From Mycobacterium scrofulaceum (GTDB taxonomy: Bacteria > Actinomycetota > Actinomycetes > Mycobacteriales > Mycobacteriaceae): a DNA stretch of 64,000 nucleotides. The number at the start of each line of letters is the position of its first letter. Position 1 is the first letter of the stretch. The notes under the pieces are model-generated. The model made no database searches. It was not told the origin of the DNA and saw only the letters and a list, made by a program, of their open reading frames with translations. The translations under genes and the position numbers were made by a program. Location: NCBI RefSeq assembly GCF_002086735.1, contig NZ_MVIJ01000033.1, positions 1 to 64,000 of the forward strand, read 5' to 3'. Positions 27,259 to 34,774 of the stretch are shown here, piece by piece.

Positions 27259-28706
27259 TAGCCGACCGCACCTTCCATCTGCAGCTCGATCAGCCGGTTG
27301 AGCTCGAGGGCATATTCCATCGGCAGCTCCTTGGCGATCGGCTCGACGAAGCCGCGCACCACCATCGCCATCGCCTCGTCCTCGGTCAGGCCACGGCTCA
27401 TCAGGTAGAACAGCTGGTTGTCGCTGACCTTGGACACGGTGGCCTCATGCCCCATCGTGACGTCGTCCTCGCGGATGTCGACGTAGGGGTAGGTGTCGCT
27501 GCGGCTGATCGTATCGACCAGCAGCGCATCGCATTTCACGCTGGATCGGGACCCGTGCGCGCCCTTGTTCACCTGGACCAGGCCGCGGTAGGACGTACGG
27601 CCACCGCCGCGGGCCACCGACTTGGAGACGATGTTGCTCGACGTGTTCGGCGCCAGGTGCAGCATCTTGGCGCCGGCGTCCTGGTGCTGGCCCTCGCCGG
27701 CGAAGGCGACCGACAGGACCTCGCCCTTGGCGTGCTCCCCGGTCATCCAGACCGCCGGGTATTTCATGGTCACCTTGGAGCCGATGTTGCCGTCGACCCA
27801 CTCCATGGTGGCGCCCGCTTCGGCGCGGGCCCGCTTGGTGACCAGGTTGTAGACGTTGTTCGACCAGTTCTGGATGGTGGTGTAACGGCAACGTCCGCCG
27901 GGCTTCACGATGATCTCCACCACCGCCGAGTGCAGCGAGTCCGACGTGTAGATGGGCGCGGTGCAACCCTCTACGTAGTGCACGTAAGCGTCTTCGTCGA
28001 CGATGATCAGCGTGCGCTCGAACTGGCCCATGTTCTCGGTGTTGATCCGGAAGTAGGCCTGTAGCGGGATGTCGACGTGCACGCCGGGCGGGACGTAGAT
28101 GAACGATCCGCCACTCCACACCGCGGCGTTCAGCGCGGAGAACTTGTTGTCGCCCGCCGGGATGACGGTGCCGAAGTACTGCTGGAAGAGCTCGGGGTGT
28201 TCCCGCAGTCCCGTGTCGGTGTCGAGGAAGATGACGCCCTGGGCCTCCAGGTCCTCGCGGATCTGGTGGTACACCACCTCGGACTCGTACTGGGCGGCCA
28301 CACCGGCGACCAGGCGCTGCTTTTCGGCCTCCGGGATGCCCAGCCTGTCGTAGGTGTTCCGGATGTCCTCGGGCAGGTCATCCCAGGAGGCGGCCTGCTT
28401 CTCGGTGGAGCGCACGAAGTACTTGATGTTGTCGAAGTCGATGCCCCCGAGGTTGGAACCCCACGTCGGCATCGGCTTGCGCTCGAAGATGCGCAACGCC
28501 TTCAGGCGCGTCTGCAGCATCCAGTCGGGCTCGTTCTTCTTGTCCGAGATGTCGCGGACCACCGCCTCGGACAGCCCGCGCTGGGCGCTGGACCCCGCGA
28601 CGTCGGTGTCGGCCCAGCCGTAGCCATAGCGGCCCAACGAGGCGATCGTCTGCTCCTGGGTCAACGGCTCGGCCGTTGCCTTCTGGGCCTCTGGCGTGAG
28701 GGTCAT
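27258..28706 (-). CDS. sufB: Fe-S scaffold protein SufB, without intein
   Basis: A 482-residue scaffold on which new Fe-S clusters form. The core motif around VHYVEGCTAPIYTSDSLHSAVVEI (about 245-268) and the C-terminal MSRGLTEDEAMAMVVRGF signature are complete. M. tuberculosis SufB carries an intein of about 360 residues near the conserved EGC, and none is present here. The ATG at 28706 overlaps the sufR stop by four bases. It is the first structural gene of the operon and is probably induced by iron limitation, oxidative or nitrosative stress through SufR. Confidence 0.98.
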   Translation of the reverse strand: MTLTPEAQKATAEPLTQEQTIASLGRYGYGWADTDVAGSSAQRGLSEAVVRDISDKKNEPDWMLQTRLKALRIFERKPMPTWGSNLGGIDFDNIKYFVRSTEKQAASWDDLPEDIRNTYDRLGIPEAEKQRLVAGVAAQYESEVVYHQIREDLEAQGVIFLDTDTGLREHPELFQQYFGTVIPAGDNKFSALNAAVWSGGSFIYVPPGVHVDIPLQAYFRINTENMGQFERTLIIVDEDAYVHYVEGCTAPIYTSDSLHSAVVEIIVKPGGRCRYTTIQNWSNNVYNLVTKRARAEAGATMEWVDGNIGSKVTMKYPAVWMTGEHAKGEVLSVAFAGEGQHQDAGAKMLHLAPNTSSNIVSKSVARGGGRTSYRGLVQVNKGAHGSRSSVKCDALLVDTISRSDTYPYVDIREDDVTMGHEATVSKVSDNQLFYLMSRGLTEDEAMAMVVRGFVEPIAKELPMEYALELNRLIELQMEGAVG

Positions 28707-29467
28707 AGCGACGCTCCTTCGATGCTCGTGGTGTCGGTGCGGCGCGGGCTGGGCGCCTTCGAACTAGGGACAGTGAGGGGCACGTGAGTGGTGCAGGCGC
28801 AGTCCCCGTTGACGATGGTCGCCAACCGCTGCACGTGGGTTCCGAGCACCTCGGCCATGGCCTGCTGCTCGGCTTCACACAACTCGGGGAATTCCTCGGC
28901 GACGTGCGACACCGGGCAGTGGTGCTGGCAGATCTGCACGCCGTGGATCGGGCCGCCGACCCGTGTCGTGGTGGCGACGTAGCCGGCCTTGGTCAGCGCG
29001 CCGGCAACCCGTTCGGCGGCCGCCTCCACCTCGGTGTCGCCGGCGCTGTCCGCCGCCGGCACACCGGCCAGGATCGCGTCGATGCGGCGCCGGGCGAATG
29101 CGCGCACGGCGTCCTCCCCGCCAATCTCCCGCAGCTGCCGCATCGCCGCCGACGCCAGGTCGTCGTACGCGTGGTCGAGCTTGGCCCGTCCCGCGGCGGT
29201 CAGCCGGAACCGCTTGGCGGGGCGGCCGCGACCCACCTGCTGCCAGGCCGCGGCGGGCACCGACTCGGCGTCGCCCGCCTCGATCAATGCGTCGAGGTGA
29301 CGCCGGACGCCGGCCGCCGCCAGCCCGAGCCGATCGCCGATCTCGCCGGCGGTGATCGTCCCGGACTCCAGCAGCAGGCGCACGATGGCGCGACGGGTGT
29401 GACCATCCCGCGCCGCGGCGGCCGCCGCGCCCACGGCAGCGTCGTCGAAGCCGGTATGGATTTTCAC
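28703..29467 (-). CDS. sufR: SufR-type Fe-S responsive repressor
   Basis: About 254 residues from the GTG at 29467. It has an N-terminal winged helix-turn-helix (about 22-90, with RAIVRLLLESGTITAGEIGDRLGLAAAGVRRHLDALIEAG) and a C-terminal half with clustered Cys: QICQHHCPVSH, PELCEAEQ and NGDCACTTH. In SufR proteins a [4Fe-4S] cluster held by Cys in this region senses cluster status and NO. The frame remains open to 29506, but no better start exists upstream. It heads sufRBDCSUT; a palindrome matching the SufR operator overlaps its start. Corresponds to Rv1460. Confidence 0.93.
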   Translation of the reverse strand: MKIHTGFDDAAVGAAAAAARDGHTRRAIVRLLLESGTITAGEIGDRLGLAAAGVRRHLDALIEAGDAESVPAAAWQQVGRGRPAKRFRLTAAGRAKLDHAYDDLASAAMRQLREIGGEDAVRAFARRRIDAILAGVPAADSAGDTEVEAAAERVAGALTKAGYVATTTRVGGPIHGVQICQHHCPVSHVAEEFPELCEAEQQAMAEVLGTHVQRLATIVNGDCACTTHVPLTVPSSKAPSPRRTDTTSIEGASL

Positions 29468-29478
29468 AACACCAGTGT
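29464..29478 (-). promoter_or_regulatory. SufR-type operator at the suf operon start
   Basis: On the minus strand this reads ACACTGGTGTTGTGA, an exact fit to ACACT-N5-TGTGA, the inverted repeat reported for M. tuberculosis SufR (from memory). Its last half-site contains the proposed GTG start of sufR, so repressor bound here would block the extreme 5' end of the transcript. That arrangement suggests a very short or absent leader. Confidence 0.8.
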
Positions 29479-29586
29479 GACGCAATTCCGGGGATCGGTC
29501 TACCAAGGGTGCCCTGATCGGGCGTTGCGCTGGTCACAGTCGGGTTGGAAACCGAGCCCGGCGACCCCGGCGGCTACGCTGCTCTG

Positions 29587-31308
29587 ATGGCAGCCCGCCA
29601 CCACGCGCTGAGCTCGTCGATCGCCAGCTTGCATGGCGACGAGCAGGCGGTGGGCACGCCGCTGAACGAGACCGAACTCACCGCGCTGCAGCGGACCCGC
29701 CTCTTCGGCGCGACCGGCACCATCCTGATGGCCATCGGCGCGCTCGGCGCCGGGGCCCGGCCCGTCGTGCAGGACCCCACCTTCGGGGTGCGGCTGCTCA
29801 ACCTGCCGTCCCGCATCCAGACGGTCTCGCTGACGATGACGACGACGGGCGCGGTCATGATGGCGCTCGCCTGGTTGATGCTCGGCCGGTTCGCGCTGGG
29901 CGGCAGGCGGATGTCCCGCGGCGACCTGGACCGCACCCTGCTGCTGTGGACGCTGCCTCTGCTGATCGCGCCGCCGATGTACAGCAAGGACGTCTACTCC
30001 TACCTGGCCCAGAGCCAGATCTCCCTGGAGGGCCTCGACCCCTACCGGGTCGGTCCGGCGTCCGGGCTCGGGCTGTCGCACGTCTTCACGCTGTCGGTCC
30101 CCACGCTGTGGCGCGAGACGCCGGCCCCGTACGGGCCGCTCTTCCTGTGGATCGGCCGCGGCATCTCCGCGATCACCGGGGAGAACATCGTCGCCGCCGT
30201 GTTGTGTCACCGGCTGGTCGAGCTGATCGGCGTGGGCCTGATCGTGTGGGCGACCCCGCGGCTGGCGCGGCGCTGCGGCGTCGCCGAGGTCAGCGCGTTG
30301 TGGCTGGGCGCGGCCAACCCGCTGCTGATCATGCATCTGGTCGCCGGCGTCCACAACGAGGCGCTGATGCTCGGGCTGATGCTGGCCGGCGCCGAGTTCG
30401 CGCTGCGCGGCCTGGACCCGTCCCGCTTCCCGCGGCTGCTGCCCGCGTCGTGGAAGCCCGGCCCCGACTGGGAACCGCTGGGCATGCTGGTCGCCGGGGC
30501 GATCCTGATCACGCTGTCGTCGCAGGTGAAGCTGCCCTCGCTACTGGCGCTGGGCTTCGTCACGATGGCCCTGGCCTGCCGCTGCGGGGGCACGCTGAAG
30601 GCGCTGCTGCTCTCGGGCGGCGCGATGTCGGCGCTCTCCCTGGCGGTGATGGCCGCCGTCGGCTGGGCCAGCGGGCTGGGGTTCGGCTGGATCTACACGC
30701 TGGGCACCGCCAACGTGGTGCGCAGCTGGATGTCACCCCCGACGCTGCTGGCGCTGGGGACCGGGCAGGTCGGCATCCTGCTGGGGCTCGGCGATCACAC
30801 CACCGCGGTGCTGGGGCTCACCCGCGCCATCGGCGTGCTGATCATCATGGTGATGGTGGGCTGGCTGCTGATCGCCGTCTTCCGCGGGCGGCTGCACCCG
30901 ATCGGCGGGCTGGGCGTGGCCCTGGGCGTCACCGTGCTGCTGTTTCCGGTCGTGCAGCCCTGGTATCTGCTCTGGGCGATCATCCCGCTGGCCGCCTGGG
31001 CGACCCGCAGCGGATTCCGGGCGGCGGTCATCGTGATCACCCTCGTCGTCGGCATCTTCGGCCCGACGGCCAACGGGGACCGCTTCGCGCTGTTTCAGAT
31101 CGTGGACGCCACGCTGGCCAGCACCGTCATCGTCGTCGCGCTCATCGCGCTGACGTATACCCGCTTGCCGTGGCGGCGGCTCCCGGCCGAGGACGCCGAA
31201 ACGCCTCCGGAGCCCGCCGGGAGCGAGCCGGCGGCCGAGTCAGCTCACACCACCCGAGCCACCCCTCGTTCAGAGGCGGTACCTGACGCCTACGCTGATT
31301 CCACGTGA
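29587..31308 (+). CDS. mptB: Alpha-(1->6)-mannopyranosyltransferase, MptB-type (Rv1459c-like)
   Basis: A 573-residue polytopic membrane protein with about 13 helices, a GT-C glycosyltransferase that builds the mannan core of lipomannan and LAM from polyprenyl-phosphomannose. The family's acidic motif region is seen in PPMYSKDVYSYLAQSQ (about 125-140). Start is the ATG at 29587 (AARHHALSSSIASLHGDEQAVG); the frame is open 14 codons further up, but relatives begin here. Divergent from sufR with 119 bp between. A MIRU-like element starts within its stop codon. Confidence 0.93.
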   Translation: MAARHHALSSSIASLHGDEQAVGTPLNETELTALQRTRLFGATGTILMAIGALGAGARPVVQDPTFGVRLLNLPSRIQTVSLTMTTTGAVMMALAWLMLGRFALGGRRMSRGDLDRTLLLWTLPLLIAPPMYSKDVYSYLAQSQISLEGLDPYRVGPASGLGLSHVFTLSVPTLWRETPAPYGPLFLWIGRGISAITGENIVAAVLCHRLVELIGVGLIVWATPRLARRCGVAEVSALWLGAANPLLIMHLVAGVHNEALMLGLMLAGAEFALRGLDPSRFPRLLPASWKPGPDWEPLGMLVAGAILITLSSQVKLPSLLALGFVTMALACRCGGTLKALLLSGGAMSALSLAVMAAVGWASGLGFGWIYTLGTANVVRSWMSPPTLLALGTGQVGILLGLGDHTTAVLGLTRAIGVLIIMVMVGWLLIAVFRGRLHPIGGLGVALGVTVLLFPVVQPWYLLWAIIPLAAWATRSGFRAAVIVITLVVGIFGPTANGDRFALFQIVDATLASTVIVVALIALTYTRLPWRRLPAEDAETPPEPAGSEPAAESAHTTRATPRSEAVPDAYADST

Positions 31309-31385
31309 GCCGCGCCGACGACGATGCAGTGGGGGTACCGCCCGCTTGCGGGGGACGAAGCGATGAGGAGGAGCGGCGCTCGTGA
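31305..31385 (+). repeat. MIRU-like element bridging mptB and the ABC ATPase gene
   Basis: An 81-bp element fills the whole gap. Its GTG overlaps the mptB TGA (GTGA at 31305), it is open for 26 codons, and its TGA overlaps the GTG of the next gene (GTGA at 31382). The core GACGACGATGCAG and ATGAGGAGGAGCGGCGC, here with an inserted GGGGGTACCGCCCGCTTGCGGGG hairpin-like part, matches my memory of mycobacterial interspersed repetitive units. These keep operon genes translationally linked. The mini-ORF is probably read only as a bridge. Confidence 0.85.
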
Positions 31386-32317
31386 GCTCGGCCGTTCCTG
31401 AAACAGTCGTGCGACTGCGCGGGGTGAGCAAGCGCTACGGAACCACCACGGCCGTCGACGATCTCGACCTCGAGGTGCACGCCGCCGAAGTGCTCGCCCT
31501 GCTGGGTCCCAACGGCGCCGGCAAGACCACCACGGTCGAAATGTGCGAGGGCTTCGTCCGCCCGGACGCCGGCACCATCGAGGTCCTCGGGCTGGACCCG
31601 ATCGCCGACAACGCGCGCCTGCGCACCCGCATCGGCGTGATGCTGCAGGGCGGCGGCGGCTACCCCAGCGCGCGCGCCGGCGAAATGCTCAACCTGGTCG
31701 CGTCGTACGCCGCGGACCCGCTGGACCCGGCGTGGCTCCTGGACACCCTCGGCCTCACCGACGCCGCCCGCACCACCTATCGGCGGCTGTCCGGCGGGCA
31801 GCAACAGCGGCTCGCGCTGGCCTGTGCGCTGGTCGGCCGCCCCGAACTGGTCTTCCTCGACGAACCCACCGCGGGCATGGACGCGCACGCCCGGCTGCTG
31901 GTCTGGGATCTGATCAACGCGCTGCGCCGCGACGGGGTGACGGTGCTGCTGACCACCCACCAGCTCAAGGAGGCCGAGGAGCTCGCCGATCGGCTGGTCA
32001 TCATCGACCACGGCGCGACGGTGGCCGCCGGCACACCGGCCGAGCTGATGCGCACCGGCGCCAAGGACGAGTTGCGGTTCACCGCGCCGCCGCGGCTCGA
32101 CCTGTCCCTGTTGACCGCCGCCCTGCCGGAGGACTACCGGGCCAGCGAGGTGACGCCCGGCGAGTATCTGGTCGAGGGCCGGGTGGATCCGCAGGTGCTG
32201 GCGACCGTGACGGCGTGGTGCGCGCGGATCGACGTGCTGGCCACCGACATGCGCGTCGAGCAGCGCAGCCTCGAGGATGTGTTCCTCGACCTCACCGGCA
32301 GGAAGTTGCGGCAGTGA
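31382..32317 (+). CDS. ABC exporter ATPase (Rv1458c-like)
   Basis: A 311-residue ATPase of the drug/polysaccharide-export (DrrA-like) class with Walker A GPNGAGKTT (about 42-50), signature LSGGQQQR (about 137-144), Walker B LVFLDEPTAGMD and H-loop TTHQLKEAE. The C-terminal 80 residues form the usual extra domain of this class. The start is the GTG at 31382, shared with the end of the MIRU-like element, and the end overlaps the permease gene (GTGA). Together they form one transporter of unknown substrate; the place next to ctaA may hint at heme or oxidase biogenesis, but this is a guess. Confidence 0.92.
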   Translation: MSSAVPETVVRLRGVSKRYGTTTAVDDLDLEVHAAEVLALLGPNGAGKTTTVEMCEGFVRPDAGTIEVLGLDPIADNARLRTRIGVMLQGGGGYPSARAGEMLNLVASYAADPLDPAWLLDTLGLTDAARTTYRRLSGGQQQRLALACALVGRPELVFLDEPTAGMDAHARLLVWDLINALRRDGVTVLLTTHQLKEAEELADRLVIIDHGATVAAGTPAELMRTGAKDELRFTAPPRLDLSLLTAALPEDYRASEVTPGEYLVEGRVDPQVLATVTAWCARIDVLATDMRVEQRSLEDVFLDLTGRKLRQ

Positions 32318-33093
32318 CCGAATCGAACGTCTTCCCCGCGGGGACCTTCACCCCCGACCCGCGGCCGAACGCCGTGCCGCGGATGCTGGCCGCGCAGTTC
32401 GGCCTGGAGCTCAAGCTGCTGCTGCGCAACGGCGAGCAGCTGCTGCTGACCATGTTCATCCCGATCACGCTGCTGGTCGGGTTGACGCTGCTGCCCTTCG
32501 GTTCCTTCGGCCACAACCGGGCCGCCACCTTCGTCCCGGTCATCATGGCCCTCGCGGTGATCTCGACCGCGTTCACCGGCCAGGCCATCGCGGTCGCCTT
32601 CGACCGCCGCTACGGCGCCCTCAAGCGGCTGGGCGCGACCCCGCTGCCGGTCTGGGGCATCATCGCCGGCAAGTCGCTGGCCGTGGTCACCGTGGTGTTC
32701 CTGCAGGCGATCCTGTTGGGCGCCATCGGGTTCGCGCTGGGCTGGCGGCCCGCCCCGGCGGCGCTGGCGCTGGGCGCGGCGGTGATCGCGCTGGGCACCG
32801 CCTGCTTCGCGGCGCTCGGCCTGCTGCTCGGGGGGACCCTGCGGGCCGAGATCGTGCTCGCGGTCGCCAACCTGCTGTGGTTCGTGTTCGCCGGGCTCGG
32901 CGCGCTCACGGTGGAGAGCGGGATGATCCCCACCGGGGTGAAGTGGGCCGCCCGGCTGACCCCGTCGGGCGCGCTGACCGAGGCCCTGTCGCGGGCGATG
33001 GCCCTGTCGGTGGACTGGTTCGGGATCGTCGTGCTGGCGGTGTGGGGCGCCGTCGCGGCGCTGGCCGCGCTGCGCTGGTTCCGCTTCACCTGA
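32314..33093 (+). CDS. ABC-2 type exporter permease (Rv1457c-like)
   Basis: A 259-residue membrane protein with about six helices (roughly 48-68, 77-97, 125-150, 155-180, 185-205 and 235-255), typical of an ABC-2 permease, pairing with the ATPase encoded upstream. It starts at the GTG at 32314, which overlaps the ATPase stop by four bases. A long frame from 31543 covers the same region but runs out of frame through the ATPase gene and is artificial. A large inverted repeat follows the stop. Confidence 0.9.
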   Translation: MTESNVFPAGTFTPDPRPNAVPRMLAAQFGLELKLLLRNGEQLLLTMFIPITLLVGLTLLPFGSFGHNRAATFVPVIMALAVISTAFTGQAIAVAFDRRYGALKRLGATPLPVWGIIAGKSLAVVTVVFLQAILLGAIGFALGWRPAPAALALGAAVIALGTACFAALGLLLGGTLRAEIVLAVANLLWFVFAGLGALTVESGMIPTGVKWAARLTPSGALTEALSRAMALSVDWFGIVVLAVWGAVAALAALRWFRFT

Positions 33094-33100
33094 TGCCGGC

Positions 33101-33156
33101 GAGATTGCCGCCATGGTCGTGGTTGGCGTCGCGAGAACAGCCATGACGGCAATCTC
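33101..33156. terminator. Inverted repeat after the ABC exporter operon
   Basis: Arms GAGATTGCCGCCATGG (33101-33116) and CCATGACGGCAATCTC (33141-33156) pair at 15 of 16 positions around a 24-base loop, and flanking TGCCG/CGGCA can extend the stem. It lies 7 bp after the permease stop and before ctaA. It probably ends the exporter transcript, although the long loop would also suit a protein site. Confidence 0.5.
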
Positions 33157-33172
33157 GACGTCGGCAGGGCTT

Positions 33173-33187
33173 ACTACAGGGCGTAGT
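33173..33187 (+). promoter_or_regulatory. Palindromic operator candidate before ctaA
   Basis: ACTACAGGGCGTAGT is a perfect 5-bp inverted repeat with a 5-base spacer, 24 bp before the ctaA ATG, where a -35 region would be. CTAC/GTAG half-sites recall BlaI/CopY-type operators. A related palindrome lies before ctaB. A TACCAT at 33199-33204, six bases before the ATG, is a plausible -10 for a leaderless transcript. Confidence 0.45.
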
Positions 33188-33210
33188 TTTCGTTGGCCTA
33201 CCATCGGGCC

Positions 33211-34164
33211 ATGCTCGGACGAACGCTGATGCGGCTGGTGGACCTGCTCCCCCACCCGAGCGTGCGCGTCCAGCGCCTCATCGCCGCGGCCGTCATCCTC
33301 ACCCAGGGCGGCATCGCCGTCACAGGGGCGATCGTCCGCGTCACCGCGTCCGGGCTGGGGTGCCCGACCTGGCCGCAGTGCTTCCCGGGCAGCTTCACCC
33401 CGGTGGCTCACGCCGAGGTGCCGCGAATCCACCAGGCGGTCGAATTCGGCAACCGCATGATCACCTTCGCGGTGGTCATCGCCGCGGCGCTGGCCGTGCT
33501 GGCGGTGACCCGGGCCCGGCGGCGCAGGGAGATCCTCGTGTACGCGTGGCTGATGCCGATCTCGACGGTGATGCAGGCCGTCATCGGCGGCATCACCGTG
33601 CGCACCGGGCTGCTGTGGTGGACGGTGGCCATCCACCTGCTCACTTCGATGACGATGGTGTGGCTGTCGGTGCTGCTCTACGTCAAGGTCGGCGAGCCGG
33701 ACGACGGAGTGGTGCACCGGCGTGTGCCCAGGCCGCTGCGCGCGCTGACGGCGCTGATCGGGCTGGACCTGACCGCGGTGCTGGTCACCGGCACGCTGGT
33801 GACGGCCGCCGGCCCGCACGCGGGCGACCGCAGCCCGACGCGGACGGTGCCGCGGCTCGAGGTGGCCGTCGAGACCCTGGTCCACGCGCATTCGTCGCTG
33901 CTGATCGCCTACCTCGCCCTGGTGGTCGGGCTGGGCTTCGGGCTGCTGGCGGTGCACGCAGCGCGGCCCATCCTGCGGCGGCTGACCGTGCTGCTCGCCC
34001 TCGTCTGCGCGCAGGCCGCCGTCGGCACCGCCCAGTACTTCACCGGGGTGCCCGCCGCGCTGGTCGCGCTGCACGTGGCCGGCGCCGCGGCGTGCACCGC
34101 GGCGACCGCCGCGCTATGGGCCTCGATGCGAGAGCGGGCCCAGCCCGAGCCGTTCGCAGGCTGA
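33211..34164 (+). CDS. ctaA: Heme A synthase CtaA
   Basis: A 317-residue polytopic membrane enzyme with about eight helices that converts heme O to heme A for the aa3 cytochrome oxidase. The outer-loop Cys pair is present in GLGCPTWPQC (about 48-57). Conserved His appear in RIHQAVEFGNR, AIHLLTSM, HAHSS and LHVAGAA. A TTG at 33193 is possible, but the ATG at 33211 begins the conserved part and has a -10-like TACCAT just upstream. The 3' end overlaps the convergent ATP-grasp-like gene by 51 bp. Corresponds to Rv1456c. Confidence 0.92.
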   Translation: MLGRTLMRLVDLLPHPSVRVQRLIAAAVILTQGGIAVTGAIVRVTASGLGCPTWPQCFPGSFTPVAHAEVPRIHQAVEFGNRMITFAVVIAAALAVLAVTRARRRREILVYAWLMPISTVMQAVIGGITVRTGLLWWTVAIHLLTSMTMVWLSVLLYVKVGEPDDGVVHRRVPRPLRALTALIGLDLTAVLVTGTLVTAAGPHAGDRSPTRTVPRLEVAVETLVHAHSSLLIAYLALVVGLGFGLLAVHAARPILRRLTVLLALVCAQAAVGTAQYFTGVPAALVALHVAGAAACTAATAALWASMRERAQPEPFAG

Positions 34165-34755
34165 CTCCACGGCCAGCGCGAAGTCGCGCTCGGCGCGCTC
34201 GCGGGTGCCGGCGTCCAGGCGTGACCAGCCCAGCGACGGGGCGACGAGGTCAAGCCCCACCAGCCGGTCCCCGGCCACATCGGCACGCGCGTAGAGCAGT
34301 TCGCGCGCGGTGATGCCGGCGCGGCTGGCGGCCGCCGCAAGCGCGGCGCGGCCGACGTCCCACGCCTCGAACTCCGGCTCGACCGGCCAGGCGTGTGACT
34401 GGTCGCCGCCCAGGAAGATCAAGGCCGCCTGCGCCGGCCCGTCGGGCAGCGTCGGCACCCCGTCGTGCTCGAGGTCCCGCAGATACCGCGCATCGAGGTT
34501 CCACGCGACGGCGCCGGGCGGGTTGAGCAGGTGGCGCACGCGCCGGGTCCAGGCCACGAACTCGTCGCGCCGGCCGACGGCGTTCCCGATGCCGCGCAGG
34601 ATCACCAGGTCTGCGTCCAGGGTTTCCGGGTCGTCCCAGGCCAACCAGCGGGCGTGCAGCCCACGCGCGCGCAGCGCGGGCACCAGCCCGGCATCGTCGC
34701 CCGCCCCCGCCAGCACGATGCGGGGATGGAAGACGTCCGGACGGGCGAGTTTCAT
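34114..34755 (-). CDS. Shrunken ATP-grasp-like protein (Rv1455-like)
   Basis: A 213-residue protein. Residues about 75-108 (VAWNLDARYLRDLEHDGVPTLP) and about 110-200 (ALIFLGGDQSHAW, ELLYARADVAGDRLVGLDLVAPSLGW) resemble the N-terminal and C-terminal parts of RimK/DcsG-like ATP-grasp ligases of about 290 residues. The ATP-binding lobe that should lie between them (about 70-80 residues) is missing. The usual ELxLIEPSL metal-site Glu is replaced in DLVAPSL. It is therefore probably not a working ligase. The ATG at 34755 is preferred over 34776. Divergent from qor with only 19 bp between starts; convergent overlap with ctaA. Confidence 0.7.
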   Translation of the reverse strand: MKLARPDVFHPRIVLAGAGDDAGLVPALRARGLHARWLAWDDPETLDADLVILRGIGNAVGRRDEFVAWTRRVRHLLNPPGAVAWNLDARYLRDLEHDGVPTLPDGPAQAALIFLGGDQSHAWPVEPEFEAWDVGRAALAAAASRAGITARELLYARADVAGDRLVGLDLVAPSLGWSRLDAGTRERAERDFALAVESACERLGLGPLSHRGP

Positions 34756-34774
34756 GCCCGGGCATGATAAGCAC

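Noticed and set aside
28703..29506. sufR starting at 29506
   Set aside because: The first 13 codons of that frame lie upstream of and across the SufR operator and show no family similarity; the GTG at 29467 is a better start.
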